Origin: Pyrrhoderma lamaoense
Taxonomy: Eukaryota; Basidiomycota; Agaricomycetes; Hymenochaetales; Hymenochaetaceae
Direction: 5' to 3'
Assembly: GCA_002794735.1 (NCBI GenBank)
Contig: NBAZ01000007.1
Span: 992,001-1,056,000 of the forward strand
Length of the DNA stretch: 64,000 nucleotides
The notes under the pieces are model-generated. The model saw only the letters and a list, made by a program, of their open reading frames with translations, did not search any database and was not told where the DNA came from. Positions 26,801-38,243 of the stretch are shown here, one piece after another. A program made the translations under genes and the position numbers. Each line of letters begins with the position of its first letter. Positions within the stretch are counted from its first letter, which is position 1.

Positions 26801-28636
26801 GTAACTCTTTGCTCTACCTCCCTTTCCATTTCCCTCCCACATCCCACATCCCAACGCTCATCGACTACTATAAACACATTCCCCCAATATCATGACTCAT
26901 CAGCCACCATCATCCAGAACCCAGAAACTCAGAACTCAGAATTAGAAGAAGGAAGAAGAGAAGGAAGAAGAAAGAGGAAACTTCCTCCGAGATATTCCCC
27001 CCCCTTCCTTCTCCTCACATCCCCTTTCCTCTTTCCCCGCAACTCTCCCCCCATTCTGTCCATTCATCCCCATCTACCTACAAAATCTACTCCTATCTTT
27101 TGTATCTTCCTTTTCTCTCTGTAAAGAACAGAGGACAAAATAAAAGAGGGGCAGAGGAGAAAGATCGTCGTTTCCATTAAGTAGTAATCTCAGTAGTTAT
27201 AGTAATTGTGGCAGTAGTAGTAGTAGTAAATGCATAACGTCGTGATACGAATGTATAATATGCTTATTACCGTTACTACGTTTTACCCAAGGGGATCAAT
27301 AACAATAAGCCATAAGCAATAATCATTAAAAAATTGTAATCTCAGATTAATTGGAATTCACACCGTTCCGTTCCCACTTTAATGGCTAAACTAAGGATTA
27401 GACATTATAGTCACACACACATAGATTCAGATCGATCAATAACAAGGGGAAGTAGGAAGAAATTCCAAAATTAGTGATCTACTGTTATGAAAAAAGGGGG
27501 GAAGGGTGATGGACGAAGGGCGAGGAGAAGAAGTTTTGAGGAGGGGAGGGGAGGGACAGATAAAAATAGAGAAAAAGAAGGTAGAGGAGACACGGTCATA
27601 GGTGGGAACAAAGGGGGAGAAGAATATGGTTAGGAAGCCAACATCACCGCACCGACGTCAGGACAACATCTCCAAGAATGATAAAGAGCTAACGTGGTTC
27701 AATGGAAGATTCTGAGCGAGTGAGAAGGGAGGAGGGGATGTACGTCGTTAGTAGAGTGGAGTTGGTATGATGGATGATGTATGTTATGTCCAAGTCCAAG
27801 AATCGACATCACAGTTAGGATCAAAATCGCTGAAAGAGGAAGTTGAGTTGATTGAAGTCATGCAGGATGCGGACGCAAAAAGGTGGGAAAGGGAGAGAGA
27901 TAGAGAATAAAAGGAGACAGGAAACACAACAAAGATACAGTCGAAAGAATAAACGAAATAATTCAGGTAAGACAAAGCGCAAAGAGAGAGAAAACAAACA
28001 AATAATGCAACAGTGAAAGAGACGGAGAAAAATGGAACTGCTTAATATACATGGAGGTCGGCGTGCAGGGAAGTTTATGAAAAGCTCTAATTAGAGAAAA
28101 TAAAGTAATTAGAAAAGGGTTGGGGGGATGCATAAGAATATACATGAAGTTGGACCAAAAAAAACAAACACATTTACATGAAAGCGACGATTAGTATGAA
28201 TTCTTGCCAAAAAAACAAACAAAGACAATGCATAGGAGACAGCGATTATAGGAGGGGCCAAAAGTGGAGAGCATAGAGCCTAGTTGAAATCATTAATAGG
28301 TTTGGATTATTGGCGTATTATAATTTTTGAGAAACCATCAGTTCCGCGATTTAGTCGTAGATATGTTTTTGAAGTGGTGTCAGGAAAGAACGGTTGCAGC
28401 CAGGCAGATTCTTCCTTGGAAGTGACGCAGGTACGATAACCTTGCGCGACGATCGAGTACGTTGGTATAAGAAAAAGTTATACGAGCCTAGTTTAATTAA
28501 CGTGGGCTTGTGTTATAATGGGAGGTGGAAATATGTCCTCGATTAAGGTAAGAGAAAAAGGTCCATTGTAGAAGTAGTTGAATTAAGTTATCGTATTGTG
28601 AAAGCGAGATGAGGGAAGAGAGCAGCAAGTAGCTCT
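20812..28636. other. 7.8-kb gene-poor, microsatellite-rich region
   Basis: No long ORF and no recognisable family. The left end (20.9-21.5 kb) may hold a short-exon minus-strand gene, listed separately. The rest is A/T-rich to about 24.4 kb, then strongly C/T-rich with many tri- and dinucleotide tracts (24.7-25.7, 26.4, 26.6, 27.2 kb) and GA-rich from 27.5 to 28.1 kb. ORFs at 26702-27124, 27784-28145 and similar are low-complexity readings of these tracts. Flanking genes point their 3' ends into it, so it is not an obvious promoter. It may hold a noncoding transcript, decayed repeats or untranslated exons. Confidence 0.55.
20911..21462 (-). CDS. Possible short-exon gene (candidate only)
   Basis: Three minus-strand stretches look protein-like but are too short for ordinary ORF finding: TTAHKPLRPHTKQAREV with ITGGIYSSS (about 21462-21370), FEEPGTQLLVKVYARSFGD continuing QIPKLST (about 21155-21080), and GDTVPKMSTKQEVILEMKRK continuing ASLTQQIKQ (about 20998-20911, followed by a good GTAAGA donor). 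I could not join them into one validated frame or find the final exon, and no family is recognised. It would be convergent with the LCL3-like gene. Coding-potential scoring or transcript reads would decide. Confidence 0.25.
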
Positions 28637-29263
28637 TCAATGCCTTGTCGGTGTGTCGAGTTGTAACATGAAAGCAAGTCGTTTATCTGCCGCTGCGCGG
28701 AATAATTTTCGATAATGCGACGGCCCAAATATTTGTAGTAGTAGTGTCTCGTTTGCGCTTATCCAGTCAGGCGGAGGCAAACCCCGAGACGTCTTCCAAA
28801 CTCCTTTACCTGGTTCTTCTTCTTCCTTCACGAGTACAAGCATACCCGTCAACAAACACTGAAGCAGGTGCAATATATCCCCCACCGGTTGACACGAATG
28901 TCGCATAGCAGGGAAGAGCGCACTATGGAAGACCATCTCCCACTGTATCCTACGCTCGGGTGAAAAGAAAGTGGACGCGTGCAAAGGAAGCATAAGGTTG
29001 AATGGAGGAGTACGCGGTAGTCCACCTGAAGATCTGAACGGCGGAGTGCATTCAATAGAGAATAGCATACGCGAGTCGGGCGCTTTCTCTTTCCATCCAT
29101 GATTCCTAACCAAATTGTTCTTGAGTTCACGCAACCACGGATGAGCACGCGCGTAGAGCGTTCCGAGAGCTTCGGCACTTGTCAATGGGATCCCAGTCTG
29201 CCTGGCCCACTCGTCCATATACTCCACATTGGGCGAAAAGAATATCTGTGGTGGACTACTCAT
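28637..29263 (-). CDS. Orphan single-exon protein, 208 residues
   Basis: Not recognised. ATG at 29263 (MSSPPQIFFSPNVEYMDEWA), stop at 28637. Unlike its neighbours it has no intron. Composition is ordinary: amphipathic stretches (WLRELKNNLVRNHGW), a hydrophobic segment LLQCLLTGMLVLV followed by an acidic EEEEPGKG turn, and a C-terminal helix-like FRAAADKRLAFMLQL. There is no signal peptide and no Cys motif. It lies between the gene-poor region and a 1.9-kb spacer. It could be fast-evolving or lineage-specific; a chance ORF of this length with even composition is unlikely but not excluded. Confidence 0.5.
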   Translation of the reverse strand: MSSPPQIFFSPNVEYMDEWARQTGIPLTSAEALGTLYARAHPWLRELKNNLVRNHGWKEKAPDSRMLFSIECTPPFRSSGGLPRTPPFNLMLPLHASTFFSPERRIQWEMVFHSALFPAMRHSCQPVGDILHLLQCLLTGMLVLVKEEEEPGKGVWKTSRGLPPPDWISANETLLLQIFGPSHYRKLFRAAADKRLAFMLQLDTPTRH

Positions 29264-29720
29264 GACTTGAAAGGCAGTTTAGCTTGGAGAGAGAGGAGGG
29301 AAGATGAATGTGAAGATGTGCAGAGAGAAAAGGGAGGGAGGGAGGTACGTGAAGTGAAAGAGAATTGAATTCACTTGGAGGTGATTTTTTTTTGAAAGGT
29401 AGTGAAAGAGCAAATAAGATAAGGTAATAAATACGGCCTAGGTAAAATATAGGCCAACAAAACGGATGATGAGCGATTGTGGCCGCGAAGGGTGCAGAGA
29501 GCACGATGATAGCATACCTCAAGGCTTTGATGATAGGCGTACAGGACCGCAAAGAAATTTTCAGAATTATGCCTAGTGTCGGCAGCGTGTAGGGTGGCCG
29601 ATGTAGAGAGTAAATATCGATTAAGTGTTGAGGGGCCGAGTGGGGAGAAGGCAGCAGAGGGCGACGCTGACCGAGAGGGAGAGAAGAACGAGAAAGGGGG
29701 ATGAGCAGAATGGGCGGCAT
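29256..29720 (-). CDS. Weak ORF with hydrophobic segments upstream of the orphan gene
   Basis: 154-codon minus-strand ORF overlapping the start of the 208-residue ORF in another frame. It contains hydrophobic stretches (YAIIVLSAPFAATIA, GRIYYLILFALSLPF) but also Pro/Ser/His-rich low-complexity flanks from C/T tracts. It may be a 5' leader, an upstream exon or noncoding. Low confidence. Confidence 0.15.
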   Translation of the reverse strand: MPPILLIPLSRSSLPLGQRRPLLPSPHSAPQHLIDIYSLHRPPYTLPTLGIILKISLRSCTPIIKALRYAIIVLSAPFAATIAHHPFCWPIFYLGRIYYLILFALSLPFKKKSPPSEFNSLSLHVPPSLPFLSAHLHIHLPSSLSKLNCLSSHE

Positions 29721-31159
29721 TTATAGCGCGAGGTCCCGGCTAAGCTCACCGCTGTAACACGTTCCTTGACGTTAGCGGTTATCCCAAATAAATACATCAT
29801 TTTATCGTCTATTTTTCAGCCCCCACTTTTTTTTTTCTTCTCGCTTTCGCTCTCTCTGTCTCCAGCCCCTCCAGTTTCATAGCCTAAAAAGAAGGTAGGA
29901 AAAGATAATGCCTAGGAAACGTCGTAGAGTAGCAAGAGTAGACCGTAAAAGGCGGCAAGCCACATCGCCAAATAAATTGAGCAACTGGATACAAACAGAG
30001 CCTGTCCCGAGTCCATCCCTCTCCTCTCCTTTGCCCTATTTCCCCTTTTGGCAGCTCCCGGCGATACTTGCCTATTCAGGCACGTAGATACTTGTTTTTC
30101 TGTATTACTAATGACTATGTAAGCAACCACTTCCCGGTCGTTAATGAGGGCCACCCAGCGGCTTCCGAACCAGACTCTTTCTCTAGATCTCTCCTCTCCT
30201 CGCAAAGCAAAAGCGAGAAAGAAAAAGGGTTTCTCATATACCATTAGTCCTTCCTCTCATCCCCTCGAGCTTTCTTGGTGTTTCATCCTCTTGACTCTCA
30301 TCATAATTTTTCCCTCTATTTACTACTCTCGTACGACGTTCGTGTGTATCCCCCCCTCCCCTTCAGCGAGATCACCGGCTATGCGATCGTCCCTCAGCAT
30401 CTTATATGTTATTTAATGACAACAATACAACAACAAGAAATTCACCCGTTTCTCCTCACACAATTTCAATCTTTCTCACAGGGGGATCCAATCTCCTCCC
30501 AATCTTATGTGAAAAATAAAATAAAAACAGGAGTAAATGTAAAATATTCTTTTTAAAAAGTGAAATAAACCTTGGATCTGGTCGTTTACCAAGTACTCTA
30601 CTCGTAAATTCAAAACTCAACCGAAGATCACCCGCCTCGGCAAGGAAGCTCACCTTGTTAAGGGATCCACGTAACCTCGGTTCGCTACCTCTCACCCCCT
30701 ACTAGTCCTTTGTTTTCCATGACCCCCGCCCCTCGGAAGTTTCATGTTTCATATCTCAAATTCAAATTCCTCCCGTAACGAGTCTGTTTGAAAATCCATC
30801 TTTCACAAATAAGTATAAAAAAAGATACTATGTATATTGAACATTCATTGAATAAAATGATGTTTGAATGGAAGAGTGGCTCAACCCATCTATAGATGTT
30901 ACACAAACACTCTCACACTCACACTCATACCTATCGTCATCAACGTATCGGACAATTAGACAACGAAAACTCTCTCTCGGAAGAAGGGGGCTCAGAAACA
31001 ATCAATTATACGTATCACTTGCAAGTCACACAAAAAAAGGATTAAAAGAGAAAAACTTCACATGCACAGCAAAATAAATCTAAACTAAAAATACAAAGCC
31101 TTACTTTTTTTTCTTTCTTCTTCTTCTTCTCGTAAATGGCCAAATATGTAGATTCCTTT
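29721..31159. other. Intergenic spacer
   Basis: No supported gene. GA- and CT-rich tracts, long T and A runs (29827, 30535), and ORFs that are low complexity or antisense pairs. Confidence 0.55.
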
Positions 31160-32756
31160 TCATCCCGCAAACATTCCCACAAGATATTGACTTACTCCCT
31201 CTGGAGTTAAGATCCCAACATCAGAAAACACTAATGAAATCAGGTCCGGCCTAAGGTTAAATTCGGGTCAAACATTGCTTTCGTTATATATATGCGTACA
31301 GAGTATGTCGGGCTTGCAAGAGGTCACATACCTTGTATAATCCACTTCTGGGTTCAATTTTATCTGTTCGGGGGTCATGGAGAACTCGGATCCGGGGACT
31401 AAATGCAAAGAAGTTGAAGGCTGAAATTTTGACCGCGCTAAATCATCTGGACTTTTTTCCTCTGAAACAACGGGTTGGACGTCTGTTAAAGTGGGTGGCC
31501 GTGCTGGTTGTCGCGGGAAAGATAGAATATCAGAAGTATGCGTAGGAAGATCGTACTGCGACAGTGGAAACAGTCGGTGGAATTTATAACTGTAAAAAAA
31601 AAAGGATGAGTGTCCAATCCAAACCAACCCGGCCGGTGAAACAATGGGCGGTCAGCGGGAAATTATTCCACTAAGATAGATACTAATTATGATGTTCATT
31701 ACCTTTCTGCCATAGCGTAAAATGGTTTATTCGCTGCCTTTGCAATGACGGCAATTTGGTTGCTTCCAACGGCATTTATCAATCCACCGCTCTCCACCAC
31801 GGCTTCAGAACCCACAAGGACGAGGTCCACTTTATCCATCACATAGGCAGCAGCAGAATCAAGGACTACGGTACATGGTACTCCAGCTGCAGTAAGGGCT
31901 TGGTGCGTCTTCAATCTATGCAACGACTTATTTAGTACAAAGTCTGTTCGGTACTAGCACGTCGTGATATATAGGACGTAACATACCCGTTTCCACTAGG
32001 TCTAGCTTCCGTGACATACACAGATATCCGTTTTTGTTTATGAGCAAGAAGTAGTGCCTGCATTACAACTCGAGAATAGGAATGTGTCAGAATCTGGCCG
32101 AACTGGTCAAAGACGATCACAGCGAAGAAAAAAAACTGGTAATGTTAATCTTACGACGGAGTTATCTTTAATGAAGCCTACAGCAAGTTTAGCTATTCTT
32201 TCGCGGTAAGACATTGCTTCATTTGCATAATGTCTTGCTTGCTCTACAAGTTCTATTTTCAAGTCATCAAAGCTCTGAAATGAGAGAGGGGGGTGGGGCG
32301 TATTAAACTCGCCGCTTTATTTAGCCATGTACTGTTCAGCTTACTGATGATTCGTGTGGAAAGAGTGTAACAAATGCAATGAAAAGTTCACAGCCTGCGT
32401 TTAAACTGATAGAATTCGTGAATCGTTTTCGTAACTCTTCTGCACCCTCATTGAGAGCCTGAACAAGCTCAAACATCGTACCAGCTACGCGTAGCATTAT
32501 CAAGATCTTGATCCCTAGAACGGTTGTCCGTAACGAAGGCAACGTACCATTTGACTGTTCTATAAGCTCTGTCAAAGCTAGCATAGCAGCAAGTGGCTTC
32601 GAAATCTACTTTTCAGATGCTTTAGAGGAAGTTCCATGCAGAATAACTTGCATATATTTTACTCACCTTCTCATCTAGTAATAATGTTTGATAGCAACCA
32701 TAGATATCAAAGTCTAGCGGTCTTCTAAAATCAGTAGGTGAAGTTGGTATTGTCAT
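31160..32756 (-). CDS. GCN3: Translation initiation factor eIF2B subunit alpha
   Basis: Regulatory subunit of the guanine exchange factor for eIF2; senses phosphorylated eIF2 in the general amino acid control response. ATG at 32756 ([17 protein letters not shown]). Next exons give [45 protein letters not shown], then the Rossmann-like core: [85 protein letters not shown]. The last exon, joined across the intron after VDYTR, reads [20 protein letters not shown] and ends MFAG with stop at 31160. An insert between [14 protein letters not shown] and NPEVDYTR is rich in Ser/Pro and longer than in yeast. About six introns. Diverges from the cyclin gene. Confidence 0.93.
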
Positions 32757-33032
32757 TTTAGAAAAAAGGCGGTCGCCACAAAGGTACGACTCGTGTTTAT
32801 GTGCGTTGAAGTAACTAAATGTGTGTATGCGATGTTTATGACTCGCGTCAATATGCAAGTCTTATTAGTCATGTCTTATTATGTCATTGATTGTCTACAA
32901 ATATGTTAAATCCCAATTAACCGACAGCCCGAGAACGGTTGCAAGTGCTACTTTGCTACGCTACGAGCAACTAGATTCTCGTGCTGTGATCCTCCACAGT
33001 AAAAATAAGAATAGACAGACTCTGTTCATGCC
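32757..33032. promoter_or_regulatory. Divergent promoter, eIF2B alpha / cyclin
   Basis: 276 bp between divergent starts. No confident TATA element or operator recognised. Confidence 0.4.
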
Positions 33033-34564
33033 ATGGGTGCTAACCGACTTGGGTCAGGATCAATGTCGTCGTATCAATGGATATTCCCAGTTTCAGCTCT
33101 CTTGGTCACTCCATCCGCTTGCACTTCTTCAATTCCGTTAGAAAGGGAATTATACGACCGGGCGCGAGGAATCGAATTCCTATACCGCTTAGGAGCTTCT
33201 TTACAACTGTTAGTATGAAATCCGAAGCAAGTCTCTGATCTGCTTTTTGCTCAGAACGTATAGTCCGACAACAGCTTTGTTTACGGCTGCTACATGGTTC
33301 CACCGCTTCTACATGCGATTCAGCATGGAGGATTACCATCGACAGGTAAGTATATTGAAACAACGCTGCTACCGTGCCTCTCTTTTTTTTCATATTCACC
33401 CTTCTTTCTCCCCTTTACTTTGATGGATGATGGAAAAGGATATTGCTGCAGGATGCATATTTCTAGCGACTAAAACCGAAGAGTGTGGCAGGAAACTGCG
33501 AGACGTCGCCAAAGTCGCACAGAGTAAAATCACCGGTACAAAAGTAGAATTGATATCAGATACGGTATGTATGACCCAAATCTTTGACTGATTTGCTTTA
33601 AGAAAACTGCTAACCTCTTTTGTCTTTTAGGAAGTTCAACAAATACAAGAGGCAATAATACAAGCGGAAGAAGCCTTGCTTGAGGCTCTCTGTTTTGATT
33701 TCACAATAGAAAGCCCTCACGAAACATTAGTAGATCTATGTGAGAGATTTGCTAGTGGACCATCAGAGCGAGTTCTATGTGATTCTGCTTGGTCAATAGC
33801 ACACGATTCGTGAGTTTTTTTCTTCTTTCTTTCTTGATCATATGTATCGTACATGTGCATGTATATGCTTTTACTTTAGTGCTCATCATGATCCGGACTT
33901 ATCTAGCTATCGTACGATCCTTTGCCTACTGTTCGACGTACGGATCATTGCCGCGGCATGTTTCATTCTGGCTCAGAGGTTTGTAGATGGAGAAAATTCT
34001 GCCTCACTGGACGCACGTATTGCCTCTTCGTCACCTTCAGCATCACTACCTACTCCACCGACGAACAAGCCAAATTCACCCGATGCATCTCGTGTGGTAG
34101 TCAACCATTTTCAGTTCAATGAGTCCGAACTCACGGACCTTGCTGGTGCGCTCCAAATCCTTGCTTATCTCCTTTTTTAAGACATGACCCACGAGCATTT
34201 TGTTCATTAATTTTAGAGGCATTAACTATTCTCATAGAATACTATAATGCACAAGACATTCAAGGTTCAATGGGTTTTCTGAGACCACTAGCTGCGGTAA
34301 GTAACTTATCAATCAGATACTCATGCGACCAGATTGAAGAGATAGTTGTTGACATTTTCCGTGAAGATTCAACCTCCTGCAATGCCAGAGACACGACAAC
34401 GACTGTACAGTCCTCTTTCGCATGTTCCGTCACAGGTACTTGCCGCGAAGAATGAAGCCCCAACTAGTAGGGTCCAAAGTCAGAGGACTCCTGAATCAAC
34501 TCATGGAGACAGCTTACCAGCGAAACCTCCATCATGGAAGCCTGTGAGAGGCGAGGCAAACTAA
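33033..34564 (+). CDS. Cyclin, transcription-type (cyclin K/T or Ctk2-like)
   Basis: Cyclin partner of a transcriptional CDK, by family resemblance. ATG at 33033 (MGANRLGSGSMSSYQW). The first cyclin box reads RELYDRARGIEFLYRLG, then ATWFHRFYMRFSMEDYHRQ, AAGCIFLATKTEECGRKLRDV, then EEALLEALCFDFTIESPHE; the WFHRFYM and ATKTEE patterns are characteristic of the K/T/L group rather than mitotic cyclins. The second box is less clear (RIIAAACFILAQRFVD). A Ser/Pro-rich insert and tail (RLYSPLSHVPSQ, SWKPVRGEAN) follow, with stop at 34562-34564. About six exons. Assignment between cyclin K, T and Ctk2 needs a tree. Confidence 0.8.
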
Positions 34565-34772
34565 TGAACAATGCCACATTCACCATGAGGCTTGTTGCGA
34601 AGTAGTTAGTAGATTTTTATCGATTCATACATATGCATAAGTAGTTTATTTCCAGGGTCTCTTCATTCCAAGGAGAAGCGTTACTTTCCGGCTGATCAAA
34701 AAGTCCATATCGAAAGAAAAATATCTTTTTTAATTTATGGTTCATTGCAGATGTACAGATACATGTAATCCT

Positions 34773-36006
34773 TCAGTCGCTATCGCTGAATTCTAATCGT
34801 TCTTCCTCTTCTTCCTCCATTTCATGTGTTCTTTCGTATTGGCTAGCATCAACTGATACTGATCCTTCTTCGACGAGTGATTCGTCGTCCAAGTTGCGAT
34901 TTCTCTCGAATAGTTGTTTCCCTGATGAGATTTAGAAAAAGGTACGTATCTTAGTGCATAACATGTATACGTAAGTGGCGATCTGATACACAAACCTGAG
35001 AGTCGAGACGCCAGTTTCTTATACTCTTCACGTTCTTTCGGAGTCAGGGCCTTTAGCCGCTCTTCCTCCTCCTTGATTTTCTTTTGAGCCATTTCCTTGT
35101 CAAACTTGGCCTTCCAAGCTCTAAAACTCTCAACTGTCACAGGTGTCCCTTTCGTCCTCGCTTCTTCTTCCTGTATAATGTAAGATTTCGGATATAATAG
35201 CAGTGATTAATAATGAAGAGATCAATATCAGAATTAAAGCCCCAAAGCTATACCTCAATTTCTTTTCTTTCTTTCTCTGCCTCTTCCTTTGCTTGACGTT
35301 CCAACCTTGACTTCACAAGTGCGAGTAACAACTCTCGTAAATGAGATACCAGAGTGAACGTCATTGCCATTCCAAGATTTTCTTCACCCTATACTCATTG
35401 TATTCCATTGTCAAGCGAAATGGGAGATTAGAGAAGAAGAAAGAAGGAGTATAGATTATTTCACATACTGTTGCCTTCAACTGATCCACCAGTGAATCCA
35501 TCTCGCCTTGCTCCAACTCGCCTTCTGATGGCTCCAAAACCAGATCTGGAAGTACATCTGGATACGATTCCGGATAAGTCACATTTAGAGTGCATTTTAC
35601 TGCATAAGCAATAGAAAGCGAATCATCCAACGAGTTTGATTTCAATCAGCAAAACGGGAAGAGAAATCCAGTATACAAAAAGAGAAAGGATTCACACTCT
35701 GGAGCATTTTCAATTGGTTCTTCTGGTTCTACTTCGATTTGGATCTCTCTATCCGATATCTCTTAGCGTGTCATCTGTCTCAGCTGGTACGGAATAATGT
35801 ATGATAGGACCAAAAGGTAATGCACCAACTTGTTAGTTCCGTAGGGTATATTGATTCTAAAACCTAAGAGTTTTTCCGAAAGCAAAAGAACGAGTGTGAT
35901 TTTTTTGTTAAGGGCCCAAACATGGTTTCTGAGATTAGTTTACAAATAAGATGGATGAGTCCCGTTTTCTAACCTGCATTTCCTCTTCAAGAACTTCGTC
36001 GGACAT
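34773..36006 (-). CDS. GIR2: RWD-domain protein (RWDD1 / GIR2-like)
   Basis: Partner of DRG-family GTPase and Gcn1 in ribosome-linked signalling in known homologues. ATG at 36006 (MSDEVLEEEMQ); spliced to VLESIYPTELT, then ISDREIQIEVEPEEP, DDSLSIAYAVKCTL, NVTYPESYPDVLPDLVLEP: the RWD core with its Y-P-x-x-x-P motif. The helical half reads LGMAMTFTLVSHLRELL, then a long charged coiled coil (RLERQAKEEAEKERKE), TVESFRAWKAKFDKEM and ALTPKEREEYKKLASRLSGR, the conserved DFRP region. The acidic tail EMEEEEEERLEFSDSD ends at 34773. The first exons are tiny, and an intermediate micro-exon may be missed between MQ and VLES. Confidence 0.9.
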
Positions 36007-36316
36007 AGCTATCAGGCTTGATTTTTTTGGGTACAACAAAGTAAAAAATAGAGATGAAGATGTAGTGAAAGAGGAATACGAGTTACTGATTTGTGTTCAC
36101 AGAGGAATTAAACTTTGTTGTATGCGTACGATGCTTATTATAACGTGACTCGCAGACATTAGCCGGTATTTTTCGCCTTTCACTCACACTCACGCCTGTT
36201 GGTCGGCTACTCTGAACTTAACAGATTCAAAGGAATATACATCGTCGCCCAACTCTGCGAGCACCTAGTTCCGTGCTTCTTCTTCTGACGCGAGAAGGTG
36301 TATTGATAAATCCATC
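36007..36316. promoter_or_regulatory. Divergent promoter, RWD protein / bS21m
   Basis: 310 bp between two divergent translation-related genes. No clear TATA element. Confidence 0.4.
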
Positions 36317-36930
36317 ATGTCCTTCTCATTATTCCGCCAGGCATGTCGAATGCCTCAAACTTCCTTACCGCGGCAGTTCTTACAATCTCAAATCGCACAC
36401 TTCAATTCATCGACATCGAAAGGATCTAGTTTTGAACACATACCACCCCTTTATGACTTTACTGAACGACCAGAACCACCGAAGGAAACTCCTGATGATC
36501 TCTGGCTTTACAATCATCAACAGTTTCTCAACGCACAAGGAAATAAGAGGGTAACACCTACGGCGTATTCTTGTGAGTACTATTCCCTGTAATCTGTGGC
36601 TCGATATCTTTAGACTGAGCTTTGTGCCGAAATAATAAAGCCCGGAGTATTAATGTGATTGAGGGAGATACTGCTTCTTCTGCAAAGATATTGGACAGAA
36701 TTTTAATGTTAAACAGTGTTTCTCGCGATTGGTTCACCAATAAGCGGCACAAACCGAAGGGTGAGGAAAGAAGACGATTGGAGAGTTTGCGATGGAGAAG
36801 GAGATTCAAAAGCGAGGTTCGTCTAAAAAAACGATAGGACCTTTCTGTGCAGCTGACATCTCTTACTCATTTCGACCAGGTTGGCAAAAAAGTAGCTTTG
36901 GTACAACAAATACGAAAGCGTGGTGCTTAG
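36317..36930 (+). CDS. MRP21: Mitochondrial small-subunit ribosomal protein bS21m
   Basis: Component of the mitochondrial 37S subunit. ATG at 36317 (MSFSLFRQACRMPQ); the N-terminus is Arg-rich with Ser/Thr and no acid for 30 residues, fitting a mitochondrial import signal. After one intron the S21 domain reads RSINVIEGDTASSAKILDRI, then RDWFTNKRHKPKGEERRRLE and RWRRRFKSEV. A second intron (about 36815-36879) leads to GKKVALVQQIRKRGA and stop at 36930; reading through it instead would end early at 36837 with RLKKR. The spliced tail matches the S21 family pattern, so I prefer it. Confidence 0.88.
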
Positions 36931-38243
36931 ATCCGTATCTTTTGCCAATACGTTATAGAGGTCTTTATCCACTTACTAGTAACTTAACTCTATCATTACG
37001 CTAACCCGGTCAACATACTTCCTGTTTCTGAACTCGATTCTAATGTAGTTCTGTTAATAGCATTATCATGACAGTACGGCGGACCGTCCCACAGAACTTC
37101 TTTTAACGCTCGGGGTTTGTGTGTACTTCTTAAGTCCTAGAATGACATACCATAGGCAGCTCTGATTTTTCACGCATCGTCATTGAATACTGTCAAGTGA
37201 CTCCAAATAATTAGTCCCTCTGTTATCATACATCTCATCTGAGAACACCCACCTAGCAAATCTCAGACTCTCGTTTTTGTGATAGGTCATCTGAAATACA
37301 TCTGCTTCCCGACTTTTGAGAAAAGTGTAGAGGTTAGTGGAAGATCTAGGGCTGACGTAGCAATAACATCACTTTTACTTATGGTAATATAGGCGGCCAA
37401 CAAATACTCAATAATCCATCTCTACATTTGGCTCCCGAAACCCGATGAGATGGAATCTCAGCGTGGCATATGAGCTAAACACGTGTTCCACCAATCCTGG
37501 ATACACCGGATATGATGCAAGCCTTCACCCTTGCTGCAAGCACGTTACAATAGAATGAGTGAAATATCTTTCTCTGTAGGAAGTTGATCAATCGATCTGG
37601 AAGCGACTGATAACATCGGCGTCTAAGGATCAACTGTTTGAGATTCTAATCCTGAGCCATCGTTTGAGCCGGAGCTAGGAAGCCGATATGGAGTGTAGAC
37701 CCACTGGGCTATCGGATTTTTTGGTCGGCCCAGGTGTACCTACTATATCCCTTCTCCTGATGCCTTGAGGTTCCAGCACATCAGGATTGGCTATCACTCA
37801 TTTCAAGCCCGCGAAGACTCGGTGGGGTTACCCTAGCCGTGGAGTTAACAGAGGAGATGGCTATTTGGGGTCTCCCTTTCTAGTATCCTGCCATGATTTT
37901 CAGTGAACTCGGGAAAACTTGATCCATCTCTCTCTCTACTATAGATGCCACGCAGCATGCTTATAGGCATGCATTAACGGGCTGTTTTCGGATGTGGTTA
38001 CTAACACCTTAATATTCAGATTTTTTCAGTGCCGATCGAGGAAGGGCTTTAATACTCTAAGACCCGGGGCTGTGAATGCGGATGACGCGCAGCGGGACAC
38101 GAGCAGCAAACAGGTGCTAAAACCCCAGCGTGCGGCGAATCATCAGAAGGACACGAAGCAGTATTTAAGTCCAGCTCTCTTGGGAGCTCTGAGTACAGTC
38201 GACCAACTCACATATCCCTCCCTCCTAGTCTACAATAGCAACG
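36931..38243. other. 1.3-kb spacer of unclear origin
   Basis: No coding frame supported apart from a short ORF at 37994-38254 that ends in TAA just past the next gene's start. Composition is more GC-balanced and less tract-rich than other spacers, so it could be an old repeat or solo LTR, but I see no terminal repeats or target duplication. Confidence 0.45.
38162..38169 (+). promoter_or_regulatory. TATA-like element
   Basis: TATTTAAG about 75 nt before the ATG at 38244 of the cysteine-rich protein. Spacing fits a fungal core promoter. Confidence 0.35.

Noticed and set aside
26702..27124. 140-codon plus-strand ORF
   Set aside because: Ser/Pro/Leu-rich reading of C/T tracts, no codon bias or motif.
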